A stretch of 64,000 nucleotides of DNA from Flavilitoribacter nigricans DSM 23189 = NBRC 102662 (GTDB lineage Bacteria > Bacteroidota > Bacteroidia > Chitinophagales > Saprospiraceae): assembly GCF_002646595.1 (NCBI RefSeq), contig NZ_PDUD01000019.1, positions 173,128-237,127 on the forward strand, in the 5' to 3' direction. Positions 35,720-44,730 of this stretch are shown one piece after another. Positions within the stretch are counted from its first letter, which is position 1. The number at the start of each line of letters is the position of its first letter. Position numbers and translations under genes: made by a program. The notes under the pieces are model-generated. The model was not told the DNA's origin. It was given only the letters and a program-made list of their open reading frames with translations, and searched no databases.

Positions 35720-37299
35720 AATTTAGCATGATGTCTGTAATCGCTTACCTGGTATTCTGTATCTATACGCTGGCGCTGGTGTACATCACCGTTTACTGCC
35801 TCATGCAGTTCAATTTGTTGTACCACTACAAGCGCCACAAAAACCGGGAAGCCGTTCCTCTCCGTCCGGCTCCATCGCCCGAGAACGAACTGGTACTGGC
35901 CGGCAACGCGGCGGATGATCACTACCTTGCAGCCACCGACCTGTCCGCAGCCGCTCCCGAAGAATGGCCGTTCGTAACGGTCCAACTCCCGATCTACAAC
36001 GAGATGTATGTGATCGAGCGGCTCATTGACAACATCACCAGTTTCGACTACCCCAAAGATCGTTTTGAGATCCATATCCTGGATGATTCTACCGATGAAA
36101 CCGTAGAGATCACCCGGCGCAAAGTGGAGGAATACCGGGCCAAGGGCTTCAATATCGAACAGATCATCCGGAAGGACCGGCAGGGATTTAAAGCGGGTGC
36201 ACTCCGGGATGCGATGCCCTACGCCAAGGGAGATTTTATGGCCATTTTCGACGCCGACTTTTTACCGCGACCGGATTTCCTCAAAAATACCATGCCTTAT
36301 TTTCAGGATGAGGAGATCGGCGTGGTGCAAACCCGCTGGGAACACATCAACGAAGGCTACTCGCTCATCACCAAACTGCAGGCCATACAGCTCAATGTCC
36401 ATTTTACGGTGGAACAGGCCGGCCGCATGCGCGGCGACTACCTCCTGCAATTCAACGGTACGGCCGGCGTCTGGCGCCGTCAGACCATCGAAGATGCCGG
36501 TGGCTGGGAGGCCGATACGCTGACCGAAGACCTGGACCTCAGCATCCGGGCTCAACTCAAGGGCTGGAAGATCCGTTTCCTGGAACAGATTGGTTCCCCC
36601 GCCGAACTACCGGCGGAAATGAACAGTCTGAAATCCCAGCAATTCCGCTGGATGAAGGGTGGTGCCGAAACTGCCCGTAAAATGTTGCCTACGGTGTGGC
36701 GTTCGGACCTGAGTTTGCGGCAAAAAATTCAGGCGACCAGCCATTTGCTGTCCAGCTCGGTATTTTTGTTCGTATTCATTACCGGGGTATTCAGTGTGCC
36801 GCTGCTTTTCCTGTTTGGAGAGCTGATGGAAGTCGGCGTGGACAGCAAATACTTTGCGGTCTTTCTGATCGGATTGTTGTCCATTATCGCTGTGTACTAC
36901 GTGGCCAATGTCGAGGCCATTCCCCAGGGAGAATCCTTTGCCAAAAGCTTTTTCAAATTCCTGTTCCTCTTTCCGCTCTTTCTGGCCCTTTCCATGGGAC
37001 TTTCGCTGCACAACAGTGTGGCGGTGATCCAGGGATTCCTGGGCAAACAATCGCCCTTTGTGCGCACGCCAAAGTTCAATATCAAAAATCTGCGGGACAG
37101 TTTCAGCCGCAATAAATATGTGATCCGGAAACTCTCCTGGACGACGGTATTTGAAGGATTGCTGGCCCTCTATTTCGCCGGTGCGGTGATCGGGGGGATC
37201 TATCTGGAAAATACCATGTTCATCTTTTTCCACCTGATGCTAGCTCTCGGTTACGGGACGATCTTTTATTTTAGCCTGCGCCACCTTAGTCTGAAATAA
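35713..37299 (+). CDS. Processive family 2 glycosyltransferase, membrane-bound (cellulose-synthase-like)
   Basis: A 528-aa inner-membrane enzyme. Two N-terminal TM helices are followed by the GT domain: VQLPIYNEMYVIERL, HILDDSTDET, FDADF (Asp180 region, numbered from GTG 35713), the acceptor TED of ADTLTEDLDLS, and QQFRW (309-313). The D, DxD, D, QQxRW set is characteristic of cellulose-synthase-like processive enzymes; several C-terminal TM helices follow. No PilZ domain is seen, so c-di-GMP control is not evident. The first codon is GTG within the overlap; ATG at 35728 or 35731 could be used instead. It lies between a DPM1-like GT and a polytopic GT, suggesting assembly of a lipid-linked or exported glycan. 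Confidence 0.9.
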   Translation: MVKFSMMSVIAYLVFCIYTLALVYITVYCLMQFNLLYHYKRHKNREAVPLRPAPSPENELVLAGNAADDHYLAATDLSAAAPEEWPFVTVQLPIYNEMYVIERLIDNITSFDYPKDRFEIHILDDSTDETVEITRRKVEEYRAKGFNIEQIIRKDRQGFKAGALRDAMPYAKGDFMAIFDADFLPRPDFLKNTMPYFQDEEIGVVQTRWEHINEGYSLITKLQAIQLNVHFTVEQAGRMRGDYLLQFNGTAGVWRRQTIEDAGGWEADTLTEDLDLSIRAQLKGWKIRFLEQIGSPAELPAEMNSLKSQQFRWMKGGAETARKMLPTVWRSDLSLRQKIQATSHLLSSSVFLFVFITGVFSVPLLFLFGELMEVGVDSKYFAVFLIGLLSIIAVYYVANVEAIPQGESFAKSFFKFLFLFPLFLALSMGLSLHNSVAVIQGFLGKQSPFVRTPKFNIKNLRDSFSRNKYVIRKLSWTTVFEGLLALYFAGAVIGGIYLENTMFIFFHLMLALGYGTIFYFSLRHLSLK

Positions 37300-37379
37300 A
37301 GGAAACTGTAAGCATGTAGTTTACCCTACGCAAGGGTGTATTCTGTTCCCGCTTCGATAACCAAAATGCAACCGCCGAC

Positions 37380-38735
37380 TTGGATAAGGGACCTTCCATT
37401 TTTCCGCGATCTCCGGCCATGTGGCTGTCTGCCGTACTGTTCCTGGCCGGTATTGTCTTCCTGGGTTTTGTACCGGGCCAGTCGGATTTCGGCTGGATAT
37501 TGGCCGGCTACATCCCGGCTTTCGTTGCCTACGCACTAATGCTCCGGCAATCGGACCGGGCACCCCTACCCTTTTTGCTTGGACTAGCGGTTCTCGCCCG
37601 GCTGATCCTCTTTTTCAGTTTTCCCAATCTGTCGGATGATGTGTATCGCTTCATTTGGGACGGACGGCTGCTGATCCAGGGCTATAATCCCTTTGACCAC
37701 TTACCGGCATATTACATGGAGGCCGGCCAGGAAGTACCCGGACTGACCGCAGCGCTGTTCCGGGAGCTCAACTCTCCGGAATATTTCACGATCTATCCAC
37801 CCGTGGCCCAGGCGACCTTTGCGCTGGCCTGCTGGCTATTCCCGACCAGTATTATCGGCAGTGCCCTGGTCATGAAACTGTTCCTGCTGGCGTGTGAGCT
37901 CGGTACGCTCTGGCTGCTGCCCCGTTTGCTGCGCACCTTTGGTTTACCGGCCGGCCGGGCGCTGATCTATGCCCTCAACCCGCTGGTAGTAGTGGAGATC
38001 ATGGGTAATCTGCACTACGAAGGAGCCATGATCTTTTTTCTGTTGCTGGGAATTTACTGGCTACAAAAAGATAGGATCTACGCGGCGGCGGTGGCCATTG
38101 CGCTGTCTATTGCGGCCAAACTGCTGCCCTTACTCTTCCTGCCTTTTCTGATCCGGCGGCTGGGCTGGCCAAAAAGTTTCCGCTTTTTTGCGGTGCTGGG
38201 CGGTACGCTGCTCCTGCTTTTCGCCCCCTTGCTGAGTGGGGTATTCCTGGAGAATTTTGGGAATAGCCTGGATCTTTATTTTCGAAAATTCGAATTCAAT
38301 GCCAGCGTGTATTATGTATTGCGGTGGCTGGGCTATCTGCAGAAAGGTTATAATCAGATCGCCCAGATCGGCCCGATGCTCGCGCTGGGCACCTTTATCG
38401 GTATTACCGCTATGGCCTTTCGGAACAGATCATCCGACTGGCGGAGCTTTCCGCCCCTGGCGCTTTTTGCCATTAGTCTCTATCTGTTCTTTACCACCAC
38501 CGTCCATCCGTGGTACGTGGCCATGCCGGTTGCGCTTTGCCTGTTTACTAACTGGCGTTTCCCGGTGGTGTGGTCCGGACTGATCCTGCTGACCTACATC
38601 AACTACAGTTATCCGGAATACCGGGAAAACCTGTGGATCGTAGCCCTGGAATACAGTCTGGTCTTCGCTTTCCTCATCTGGGAATTCTTAAAACGCAGAG
38701 CTCCTTCCACCACGGGAAAAGAACCAAAATCTTAG
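37380..38735 (+). CDS. Polytopic mannosyltransferase-like membrane glycosyltransferase (GT87/PIG-M-like)
   Basis: A 451-aa membrane protein with about 10-12 TM helices. The loop LSDDVYRFIWDGRLLIQGYNPF near residue 85, with two acidic residues after the first helices, is the GT-C catalytic signature of GT87/Gpi18-like mannosyltransferases that use polyprenyl-phosphate sugars. Further marks are YFTIYPPVAQATFALACW and FFTTTVHPWYVAMPVAL. The frame opens with TTG at 37380; ATG at 37419 (MWLSAVLF) is an equally plausible start and puts the first TM helix at the N-terminus. It follows the processive GT gene by about 80-120 bases in the same direction. The trio could make polyprenyl-P-mannose and use it outside the membrane; this is inference from family. 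Confidence 0.82.
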   Translation: MDKGPSIFPRSPAMWLSAVLFLAGIVFLGFVPGQSDFGWILAGYIPAFVAYALMLRQSDRAPLPFLLGLAVLARLILFFSFPNLSDDVYRFIWDGRLLIQGYNPFDHLPAYYMEAGQEVPGLTAALFRELNSPEYFTIYPPVAQATFALACWLFPTSIIGSALVMKLFLLACELGTLWLLPRLLRTFGLPAGRALIYALNPLVVVEIMGNLHYEGAMIFFLLLGIYWLQKDRIYAAAVAIALSIAAKLLPLLFLPFLIRRLGWPKSFRFFAVLGGTLLLLFAPLLSGVFLENFGNSLDLYFRKFEFNASVYYVLRWLGYLQKGYNQIAQIGPMLALGTFIGITAMAFRNRSSDWRSFPPLALFAISLYLFFTTTVHPWYVAMPVALCLFTNWRFPVVWSGLILLTYINYSYPEYRENLWIVALEYSLVFAFLIWEFLKRRAPSTTGKEPKS

Positions 38736-39112
38736 CTCGACTTAAGCATTTTAGATTGCATCCGGTAAATTGAATAGGAAAACGGACATTCCGGATCAAT
38801 ACCTGGTCAAGGCTACGCCCTTCGATGAAGAGCACTTTACTGATCTACAGAGTTATTCGCAACTACGCCGCTGAAATGGATAAGGGCATAGCCCTGAAAT
38901 ATTTGTAGCTATATGATTGAGATCAGATCATAGAAGGGCATAGCCCTGGTGATAAAAGGGGATTCCTCCATCCAGTGAGACGTCAAATTCAAAGAGTGAT
39001 TTTAAAACATCCGGTTTACGAGAGTACGTTTTAAAATTAGCTTACAGCTTTGCGAGGGCACTGAAGCTAATCATTGAATTTGCTAAAGTCGGACTTAGTC
39101 ACTGCGCTCTAT
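38736..39112. other. Intergenic region with AGGGCATAGCCCT palindromes and an AT hairpin
   Basis: This 377-base gap between convergent genes has no credible gene. It contains two identical palindromes AGGGCATAGCCCT at 38883-38895 and 38935-38947 and a related GGCTACGCCC at 38811-38820. Farther right, ATTTTAAAAC (38999-39008) and GTTTTAAAAT (39028-39037) form a perfect 10-bp stem with a 19-base loop, and TTAGCTT/AAGCTAA nest beyond it. The first group looks like a REP-type dispersed repeat; the second may end transcription of the minus-strand pectinase gene. Confidence 0.6.
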
Positions 39113-42088
39113 CTATTTTCGAACGTTACTCACCTTAAAGGAATAATACTGCTGCCCATCCGTAGAGACCACAAAAATGTATACGCCGGTACTCAAGCGA
39201 TCCAGCTCGAAATTGTGAATATTGGTTTCCTGCAGGATCCGTTGGCCGACCACCGAATAGACATGACAGGACACCGGCTGATCGAAGGTGATGACCCCGT
39301 CAGCGATCCTGGGCACGAAACGTTCCTCACTGATCTTTTCTTTGACCCCGGTAATGAAGATCGGCGAATCGATAACTTCATTAATGCCCGCTACGGTAAA
39401 ATCCTCACTTTCCCCGTTCGGCGCACTGAGGTTACCGTGCGGCCCTACCGCCCGTACACGGTACACCGGCGGCAAAGCGTAGGCCAGCGTATCGAGGTAA
39501 TGCTCCCCGTCATTATAACCGATAGCCGATCCGTCGGCGTATACCACGTAGCCGACTGCATCCGCTACCGGCGGCCACTCCAGATAGTTTTCCTCTACCC
39601 GCAGCCAGGCGGGGGCGTCGGTTGCCACAACTTTGGAGACCGCATCGAAAGGTGTGTTTGACACCTTGGCGTAGATCTTCGACAACAACATATGATTATT
39701 GATATCTCCGGCGGTTAGTTGGGTACTCCAGTCCACCCGTTGGGACACATCGACCAGTTCGCTACCATCGGCATTCAGATTATTGAACTCGGCGAAGAAA
39801 GCCGTTTGCTCATTACCGGCCCCAAAGGTCGTCCACCCACGGGGATTGATGTGATCACCGAGGCGACACTCCAGAAAAGCGGAACCGCATTCCGGTTGCC
39901 ACGGTCTACCGAGAAAAACACTGCCGTCGGCCACCCCCTCAGTTGCGGTAATGTCGCAATCCCGGAAAAAGAAACCATAGCGCATTTTCTTACCGGAGCT
40001 AAGGGTAGCCTGGTAGATCACGTCTTCCGGAGCCGTGATGAAGCCGTCTCGATTGCTGACGATCTCACACTGGTAAAAGTAACAGGTGCCCCCGGCGTAA
40101 ATAAAATCCACACCGCCCTCGATCACCGTGCGGAAGTAGAAATACCGGCGGCCTTTTTTGGTGCGATGGGTATCCTGATGTCCCAGGATCTTACAGTTTT
40201 TCAGTACCTGCCGGTCCCCGCTCTGGTAGAGGGCCACGGCCTGCGCTACGGTAGACGGATTCCGAACGGTAATGTTCTCCATATAGAAATCGGGAGCGGT
40301 CACCGTCATGGTCGGGCAGGTCGTGCCATCGGCGGTAATGGTACCTTCGCGCCCCGGATAGGTGATCTCTTTTCCCAGATAATCATCCCAGATGACGACT
40401 ACGCTATCGACCTGTTCTCCGATCAGGCTGATTACTTTGTCCGAATCCTGCCAGCGATTACCGATGAATACCTTTTCCTCGTAGATGCCCTTTTTAATAA
40501 AGATGGTATTGCGTACTCCGTCATCCGAAGCGGCCTCGATGGCTTCGTTGATGCTGGTGAAATCACCGCTTCCATCCTGGGCCACCACGAAATCGTGCAC
40601 TTTAGCGCTGGAAATGGTAAAGTCCAGATCGATAGGCTCGCCCACCAGGCTATTCAGGTAAACTTCCAGAGTGGTATAGCCGGAATTGACCACGCGGTTC
40701 CGGTCGTCGGGATTCGTCGGATCCAGGCCGTTCGCCGTTTCCCACTCATCGGCCATCCCGTCGTGATCCGCATCCACGATCAGATCGTAGGTTTCGTATT
40801 CCGGATAACCACCGGCGTCAGAAGGTTTATCGATGATCCCCAGGCCTTCTCCTAAACTCCCGCCGTAGGTCGGGATCCCGGTGCGTACTTCCTGAATGAT
40901 CCGCCGGTCGACGGTATCGAGAGGATACGCCCCCGCTCCGGCCAGTACGCTTTCGTAAGCTTCCGGTGCCGTTTCAATAGTTAGCTCATAAGGAACTTCG
41001 AATGGTTCCGGCGCGATCAGTGCGGCCTTATCGATCCCTCTGTCAGTATAATACCCGGCGTCGAGGCCGAGGTAGTTGTCTTCATTTTTATCCGCATTAG
41101 CCGGTCCTTCCATGTAATTTCCGGCCATATACCAGCGGGCGATCTTGTCATTGGTCTGCTGGGAATGGAAAGAGGATTGCACGAAAAAAGAGGAGGAAGT
41201 GCCCGGCCGAGCCGGTCCCGGCTTGTAGTAATTATTGATCATGTTGCAGTGGTGCGACTGCCCCTCCCGGTCCATATCTCCACCGTAGGCCGAATTGGGT
41301 TTCCCCCAGTTGAAGTTGACGTTGTTGACATAGTCCAGCAAAACCTGGTGGTCATTGCTTCGGGCACCGTTCACCCGCGGCGTGCGGTTGTAGTTGTTGG
41401 CGAGCAGATTGTGGTGATAGGTAGCCGTCTGTCCTCCCCACTGGCTGCCGTATCCCCGTTGCCCCTTGCCGTGCCCGGCATCGTACAATCCTTCGTGGAT
41501 GATGCACCATTGCACGGTGGTGAGGGTATTATCGTAAATGGTCATATTCTCTTCGCCCGACCAGCCGAAGGTACAATGGTCGATGATCCAGTTGCTCGCA
41601 TTCTCGATACCGATGGAACCACCTTCGATGAATTCCGTACCGCCGCCTTCCAACTCCCGCAGGCCGATCCGAAAGCGGATATGCCGGATGATCAGATTTT
41701 TGCTGCCGCCGAAATTACATTTTGCCCCGCGGATGCAAATACCGTCGCCGGGTGCGGTCTGGCCGGCAATGGTCAATCCCTGGGTGCGGCTGCTCCGCAG
41801 CTGGGTCACCAGATCGATCACCCCCGAAACCCGAAAAACCACCGTCAGCGGCTCGGAAGGATATTGTTTCAGCGCCCACCGGAAGCTGCCCTCGATGATA
41901 CCATTGGCATCGTCTTCCAGGTTGGTTACTTCCACCACCTGACCGCCACGGCCTCCTTTAGCCCACATCCCGAAACCTTCGGCGGTGGGAAAGGCCGGGG
42001 TCTGGGCAACGGCCGGCAGCCCCATTCCCAGCAGGAATAGGGTGCAGATTAAACCATGCACCAATTTGAAAAAACTGGACTTTTTCAT
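39113..42088 (-). CDS. Secreted pectate lyase - pectin methylesterase fusion with T9SS tail
   Basis: A 991-aa pectin-degrading enzyme. ATG 42088 (MKKSSFFKLV) gives the best signal peptide; the frame extends 6 codons farther. Residues about 30-450 are a family 1-like pectate lyase beta-helix (FPTAEGFGMWAKGGRGGQVVEVTNL, GLTIAGQTAPGDGICIRG, NLIIRHIRFRIG). A linker (DADHDGMADEWE, thrombospondin-type calcium loop) follows. Residues about 500-830 are a CE8 pectin methylesterase with FVVAQDGSGDFTSINEAIEAA, the catalytic segments GHQDT and VDFIYAGG, and LGRPW (catalytic Arg). The C-terminus has a fibronectin-like linker and a type A T9SS domain (YSVVGQRILQETN ... STGVYIFVV). Esterase and lyase in one chain would demethylate and cleave homogalacturonan outside the cell. 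No SusCD pair or other pectinases lie nearby. Confidence 0.93.
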   Translation of the reverse strand: MKKSSFFKLVHGLICTLFLLGMGLPAVAQTPAFPTAEGFGMWAKGGRGGQVVEVTNLEDDANGIIEGSFRWALKQYPSEPLTVVFRVSGVIDLVTQLRSSRTQGLTIAGQTAPGDGICIRGAKCNFGGSKNLIIRHIRFRIGLRELEGGGTEFIEGGSIGIENASNWIIDHCTFGWSGEENMTIYDNTLTTVQWCIIHEGLYDAGHGKGQRGYGSQWGGQTATYHHNLLANNYNRTPRVNGARSNDHQVLLDYVNNVNFNWGKPNSAYGGDMDREGQSHHCNMINNYYKPGPARPGTSSSFFVQSSFHSQQTNDKIARWYMAGNYMEGPANADKNEDNYLGLDAGYYTDRGIDKAALIAPEPFEVPYELTIETAPEAYESVLAGAGAYPLDTVDRRIIQEVRTGIPTYGGSLGEGLGIIDKPSDAGGYPEYETYDLIVDADHDGMADEWETANGLDPTNPDDRNRVVNSGYTTLEVYLNSLVGEPIDLDFTISSAKVHDFVVAQDGSGDFTSINEAIEAASDDGVRNTIFIKKGIYEEKVFIGNRWQDSDKVISLIGEQVDSVVVIWDDYLGKEITYPGREGTITADGTTCPTMTVTAPDFYMENITVRNPSTVAQAVALYQSGDRQVLKNCKILGHQDTHRTKKGRRYFYFRTVIEGGVDFIYAGGTCYFYQCEIVSNRDGFITAPEDVIYQATLSSGKKMRYGFFFRDCDITATEGVADGSVFLGRPWQPECGSAFLECRLGDHINPRGWTTFGAGNEQTAFFAEFNNLNADGSELVDVSQRVDWSTQLTAGDINNHMLLSKIYAKVSNTPFDAVSKVVATDAPAWLRVEENYLEWPPVADAVGYVVYADGSAIGYNDGEHYLDTLAYALPPVYRVRAVGPHGNLSAPNGESEDFTVAGINEVIDSPIFITGVKEKISEERFVPRIADGVITFDQPVSCHVYSVVGQRILQETNIHNFELDRLSTGVYIFVVSTDGQQYYSFKVSNVRK

Positions 42089-42246
42089 TCCGATCATCAT
42101 GCTCACGAATTTTTATCTCTAAACCATCCGAACGACGGACGCCGTTTCACGAAGGTATCCATAAAATTCAAAAGCGGATCGGATCGGACCGAAATTGTCG
42201 GCCGTTAACGCTACGGTCTGTTTAGCCGTTACGGCGAAAAAAAACA

Positions 42247-43281
42247 CTAATAACTCGTATCATCCAGTTTCACTTTCCCCGCAAAAGTTTTGTAAACGAA
42301 GATGGTGTAAATGGCCACCAGAGGTCCGCCGATAGCGGCGATCGTCAGCATAATGCCCAGCGATTTGTCCGAAGAGGCCGCATTGTAAATCGTGATATTA
42401 TTGGCCGGATCTACCGTGGAGAGGATCAGTACCGGATACAATTCGATCGCCACCAGAATGAGCAGTAAACTCACCGTCAGGGAACTGAACAGAAAGGCCT
42501 GCCGGTACTTCCGTTTACTGGCTAGCCGGGGCAGGTTGGCGATACTGAGAAAAGCAAGGACCGGAATAAAGAACAATTCCGGATGGCTTTTGAAATCATC
42601 CGACAGGTGCGGAATATAGATCAGGGTATAGAACGAGGTGATCACGAAGGTCAAAATAAAAAAGATGATCCCCCGCTTCAGCAGAATCGTCAGTTTGGCG
42701 AAAAGCCGACCTTCCGTTTTCAGCAGCAGATAGATAGCGCCGTGCATCATAAACAGGGCCACTGTGGTAATTCCGACCATGATAGCGTAAGGATTGATAA
42801 AATCCAGCCAGCTACTCTGAAATTCGAGATCCGGTCCGATGGCCGCGCCCTGCAGCACATTCCCCAAAACAACGCCCAGCAAAAAAGCGAGCATGATGCT
42901 GGCCACGGAGTAACTCACGTCCCACATCTGTCGCCACCATTTCATCGGTTCTTTACTGCGAAATTCGATGGAAACGGCGCGAAAGATCAGGAAGGCCAGA
43001 AACAGCATGAACGGAATGTACATCGCCGAGAACATCGTGGCGTAAACTACCGGGAATCCGGCAAACAGGGCTCCGCCCCCGATCACCAGCCAGACTTCAT
43101 TGCCGTCCCAGACCGGACCGACGGCATTGAGCGCGATGCGGCGACTCTGCTCTTTGCGGAAAAATAAATGCCAGGCGCCCGCCCCCAGATCGAAACCGTC
43201 CAGGATCGCGTAGCCCGAAAAAAGCCCGCCTACTACCAAAAACCACCAGGTGGGATAATCTATACCTAAGAATGTTGACAT
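42247..43281 (-). CDS. cydB: Cytochrome bd ubiquinol oxidase subunit II
   Basis: A 344-aa inner-membrane protein with 8-9 TM helices. The opening WFLVVGGLFSGYAILDGFDLGAGAWHLF, then NAVGPVWDGNEVWLVIGGGALFAGFPVVYA and FSAMYIPFM are CydB hallmarks. Together with CydA it forms the quinol oxidase that reduces O2 to water without pumping protons; bd oxidases tolerate low oxygen, NO and sulfide. It is last in the AraC-cydA-cydB run and starts 63 bases after the cydA stop. No CydX-like small ORF was recognised downstream. Confidence 0.97.
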   Translation of the reverse strand: MSTFLGIDYPTWWFLVVGGLFSGYAILDGFDLGAGAWHLFFRKEQSRRIALNAVGPVWDGNEVWLVIGGGALFAGFPVVYATMFSAMYIPFMLFLAFLIFRAVSIEFRSKEPMKWWRQMWDVSYSVASIMLAFLLGVVLGNVLQGAAIGPDLEFQSSWLDFINPYAIMVGITTVALFMMHGAIYLLLKTEGRLFAKLTILLKRGIIFFILTFVITSFYTLIYIPHLSDDFKSHPELFFIPVLAFLSIANLPRLASKRKYRQAFLFSSLTVSLLLILVAIELYPVLILSTVDPANNITIYNAASSDKSLGIMLTIAAIGGPLVAIYTIFVYKTFAGKVKLDDTSY

Positions 43282-43344
43282 GTTTAAGTTTTTTCAATCT
43301 TCAGTCAATGGATCGACAGTTGTTTGCTGCATATTGTGTTGAAC

Positions 43345-44718
43345 TTATTTAAAGATCTCGGCCATTTCCCGCTGCTGCGGCCGGTCATCTTCCATCTCTT
43401 CGTCGTAGGGTCCGTGCTGGATCTTTTTGGTCAGCAAATAGATGAATAAGGCAAAAAGGATCAGGTAAATAAAAAAGAACATGATCAGCGAGAAAAGTAC
43501 CTGATTAGCCGTTACGACCTTGGATAAGGCATCCGAGGTGCGCAACAGTCCGTAGACCACCCAGGGCTGACGCCCCATTTCCGCCGAGAACCAGCCCACC
43601 TGATTGGCGATCTGCGGCAGCAGTACCGCAAAAACGAAGATCCACAGCAGCCATTTCTGATCGAATAACTTACCCCGCCACCACTGAAAACTGGCGTACA
43701 CCGTGAGCAGGATCAGGATCATGCCGATAGCCACCATGAGGTGATAGAACTGGAAAATGGCGTTGAGGGCAGTGGGGCGCTCATCCTCCGGGAACGAATT
43801 CAGCCCGCGCACCGGGGTATCGAAATCCCAGTGGGTGAGAAAACTCAGTCCGCCCGGTATTTTCAGGCCCGTCACTTCCTGCTCTTCCTTGTCCACCCAA
43901 CCGAACAGGTACATATCCGCTACCGCCAGGCTATCGAAATGGCCCTCCAGGGCCGCCAGTTTGGCGGGTTGGTTTACCGCTACCCCGTCGGCAGATTTAT
44001 GCCCCGTAGCCAGCTGGCTCAGGGAAAATACCGTGGCCGCCACCAAAGCGATCTTGAACGCCTGTTTGGACAATTCCACGTACCGCCCCTTCAGGATGTA
44101 GTAGGCGTGTACACTCAGCACCAGAAAAGCGCCGGCCAGAAAAGCCCCCACCCAGACGTGCATCAGGCGATCCATACTGGAGGGATTGAAGACCATGGCC
44201 CAGAAATCGGTAATTTCCGCCCGGGCCTGCATGCCTTCGCCCACGATCTGAAATCCGGCCGGGGTTTGCTGCCAGCTGTTGGCCACTACGATCCATACCG
44301 CTGAGAACATTGATCCCAGGAAAACGCCCAGAGTAGCGATGAAGTGCACGCGGGGGCTGACGCGGTTCCAGCCGAAAAGCAGAATACCCAGGAAACCGCT
44401 CTCCAGCGCAAAGGCAAAGATCCCCTCGGCCGCCAGAGCACTACCGAACACATCGCCGACGTAGCGGGAATAGGTAGCCCAGTTGGTACCGAACTCGAAT
44501 TCCATCACGATCCCCGTAGCCACTCCGATCCCGAAAGTCAGAGCGAATATTTTGGTCCAGAAGCGGGTCATTTTTTCGTAGACCGGATCTTTCGTACGGA
44601 GATAAAGTCCCTCCATGATCACCATCAGCAAACCCAGACCGATGCTCAGCGGCGGGTAGATGTAGTGGAAGGAAACCGTAAAGGCAAATTGTATGCGGGA
44701 AAGTATTTCAACATCCAT
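43345..44718 (-). CDS. cydA: Cytochrome bd ubiquinol oxidase subunit I
   Basis: A 457-aa membrane protein carrying the haem centres and quinol site. Visible marks include [25 protein letters not shown] (first helix with a haem-ligand His), [24 protein letters not shown], the quinol loop with KLAALEGHF and the [17 protein letters not shown] region, and the conserved [18 protein letters not shown]. The Q-loop is short, without the E. coli-type insertion, as in most bacteria. It begins only 12 bases after the AraC stop, so regulator and oxidase are almost certainly on one mRNA. Confidence 0.97.
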   Translation of the reverse strand: MDVEILSRIQFAFTVSFHYIYPPLSIGLGLLMVIMEGLYLRTKDPVYEKMTRFWTKIFALTFGIGVATGIVMEFEFGTNWATYSRYVGDVFGSALAAEGIFAFALESGFLGILLFGWNRVSPRVHFIATLGVFLGSMFSAVWIVVANSWQQTPAGFQIVGEGMQARAEITDFWAMVFNPSSMDRLMHVWVGAFLAGAFLVLSVHAYYILKGRYVELSKQAFKIALVAATVFSLSQLATGHKSADGVAVNQPAKLAALEGHFDSLAVADMYLFGWVDKEEQEVTGLKIPGGLSFLTHWDFDTPVRGLNSFPEDERPTALNAIFQFYHLMVAIGMILILLTVYASFQWWRGKLFDQKWLLWIFVFAVLLPQIANQVGWFSAEMGRQPWVVYGLLRTSDALSKVVTANQVLFSLIMFFFIYLILFALFIYLLTKKIQHGPYDEEMEDDRPQQREMAEIFK

Positions 44719-44730
44719 AAGCGGATTGAT

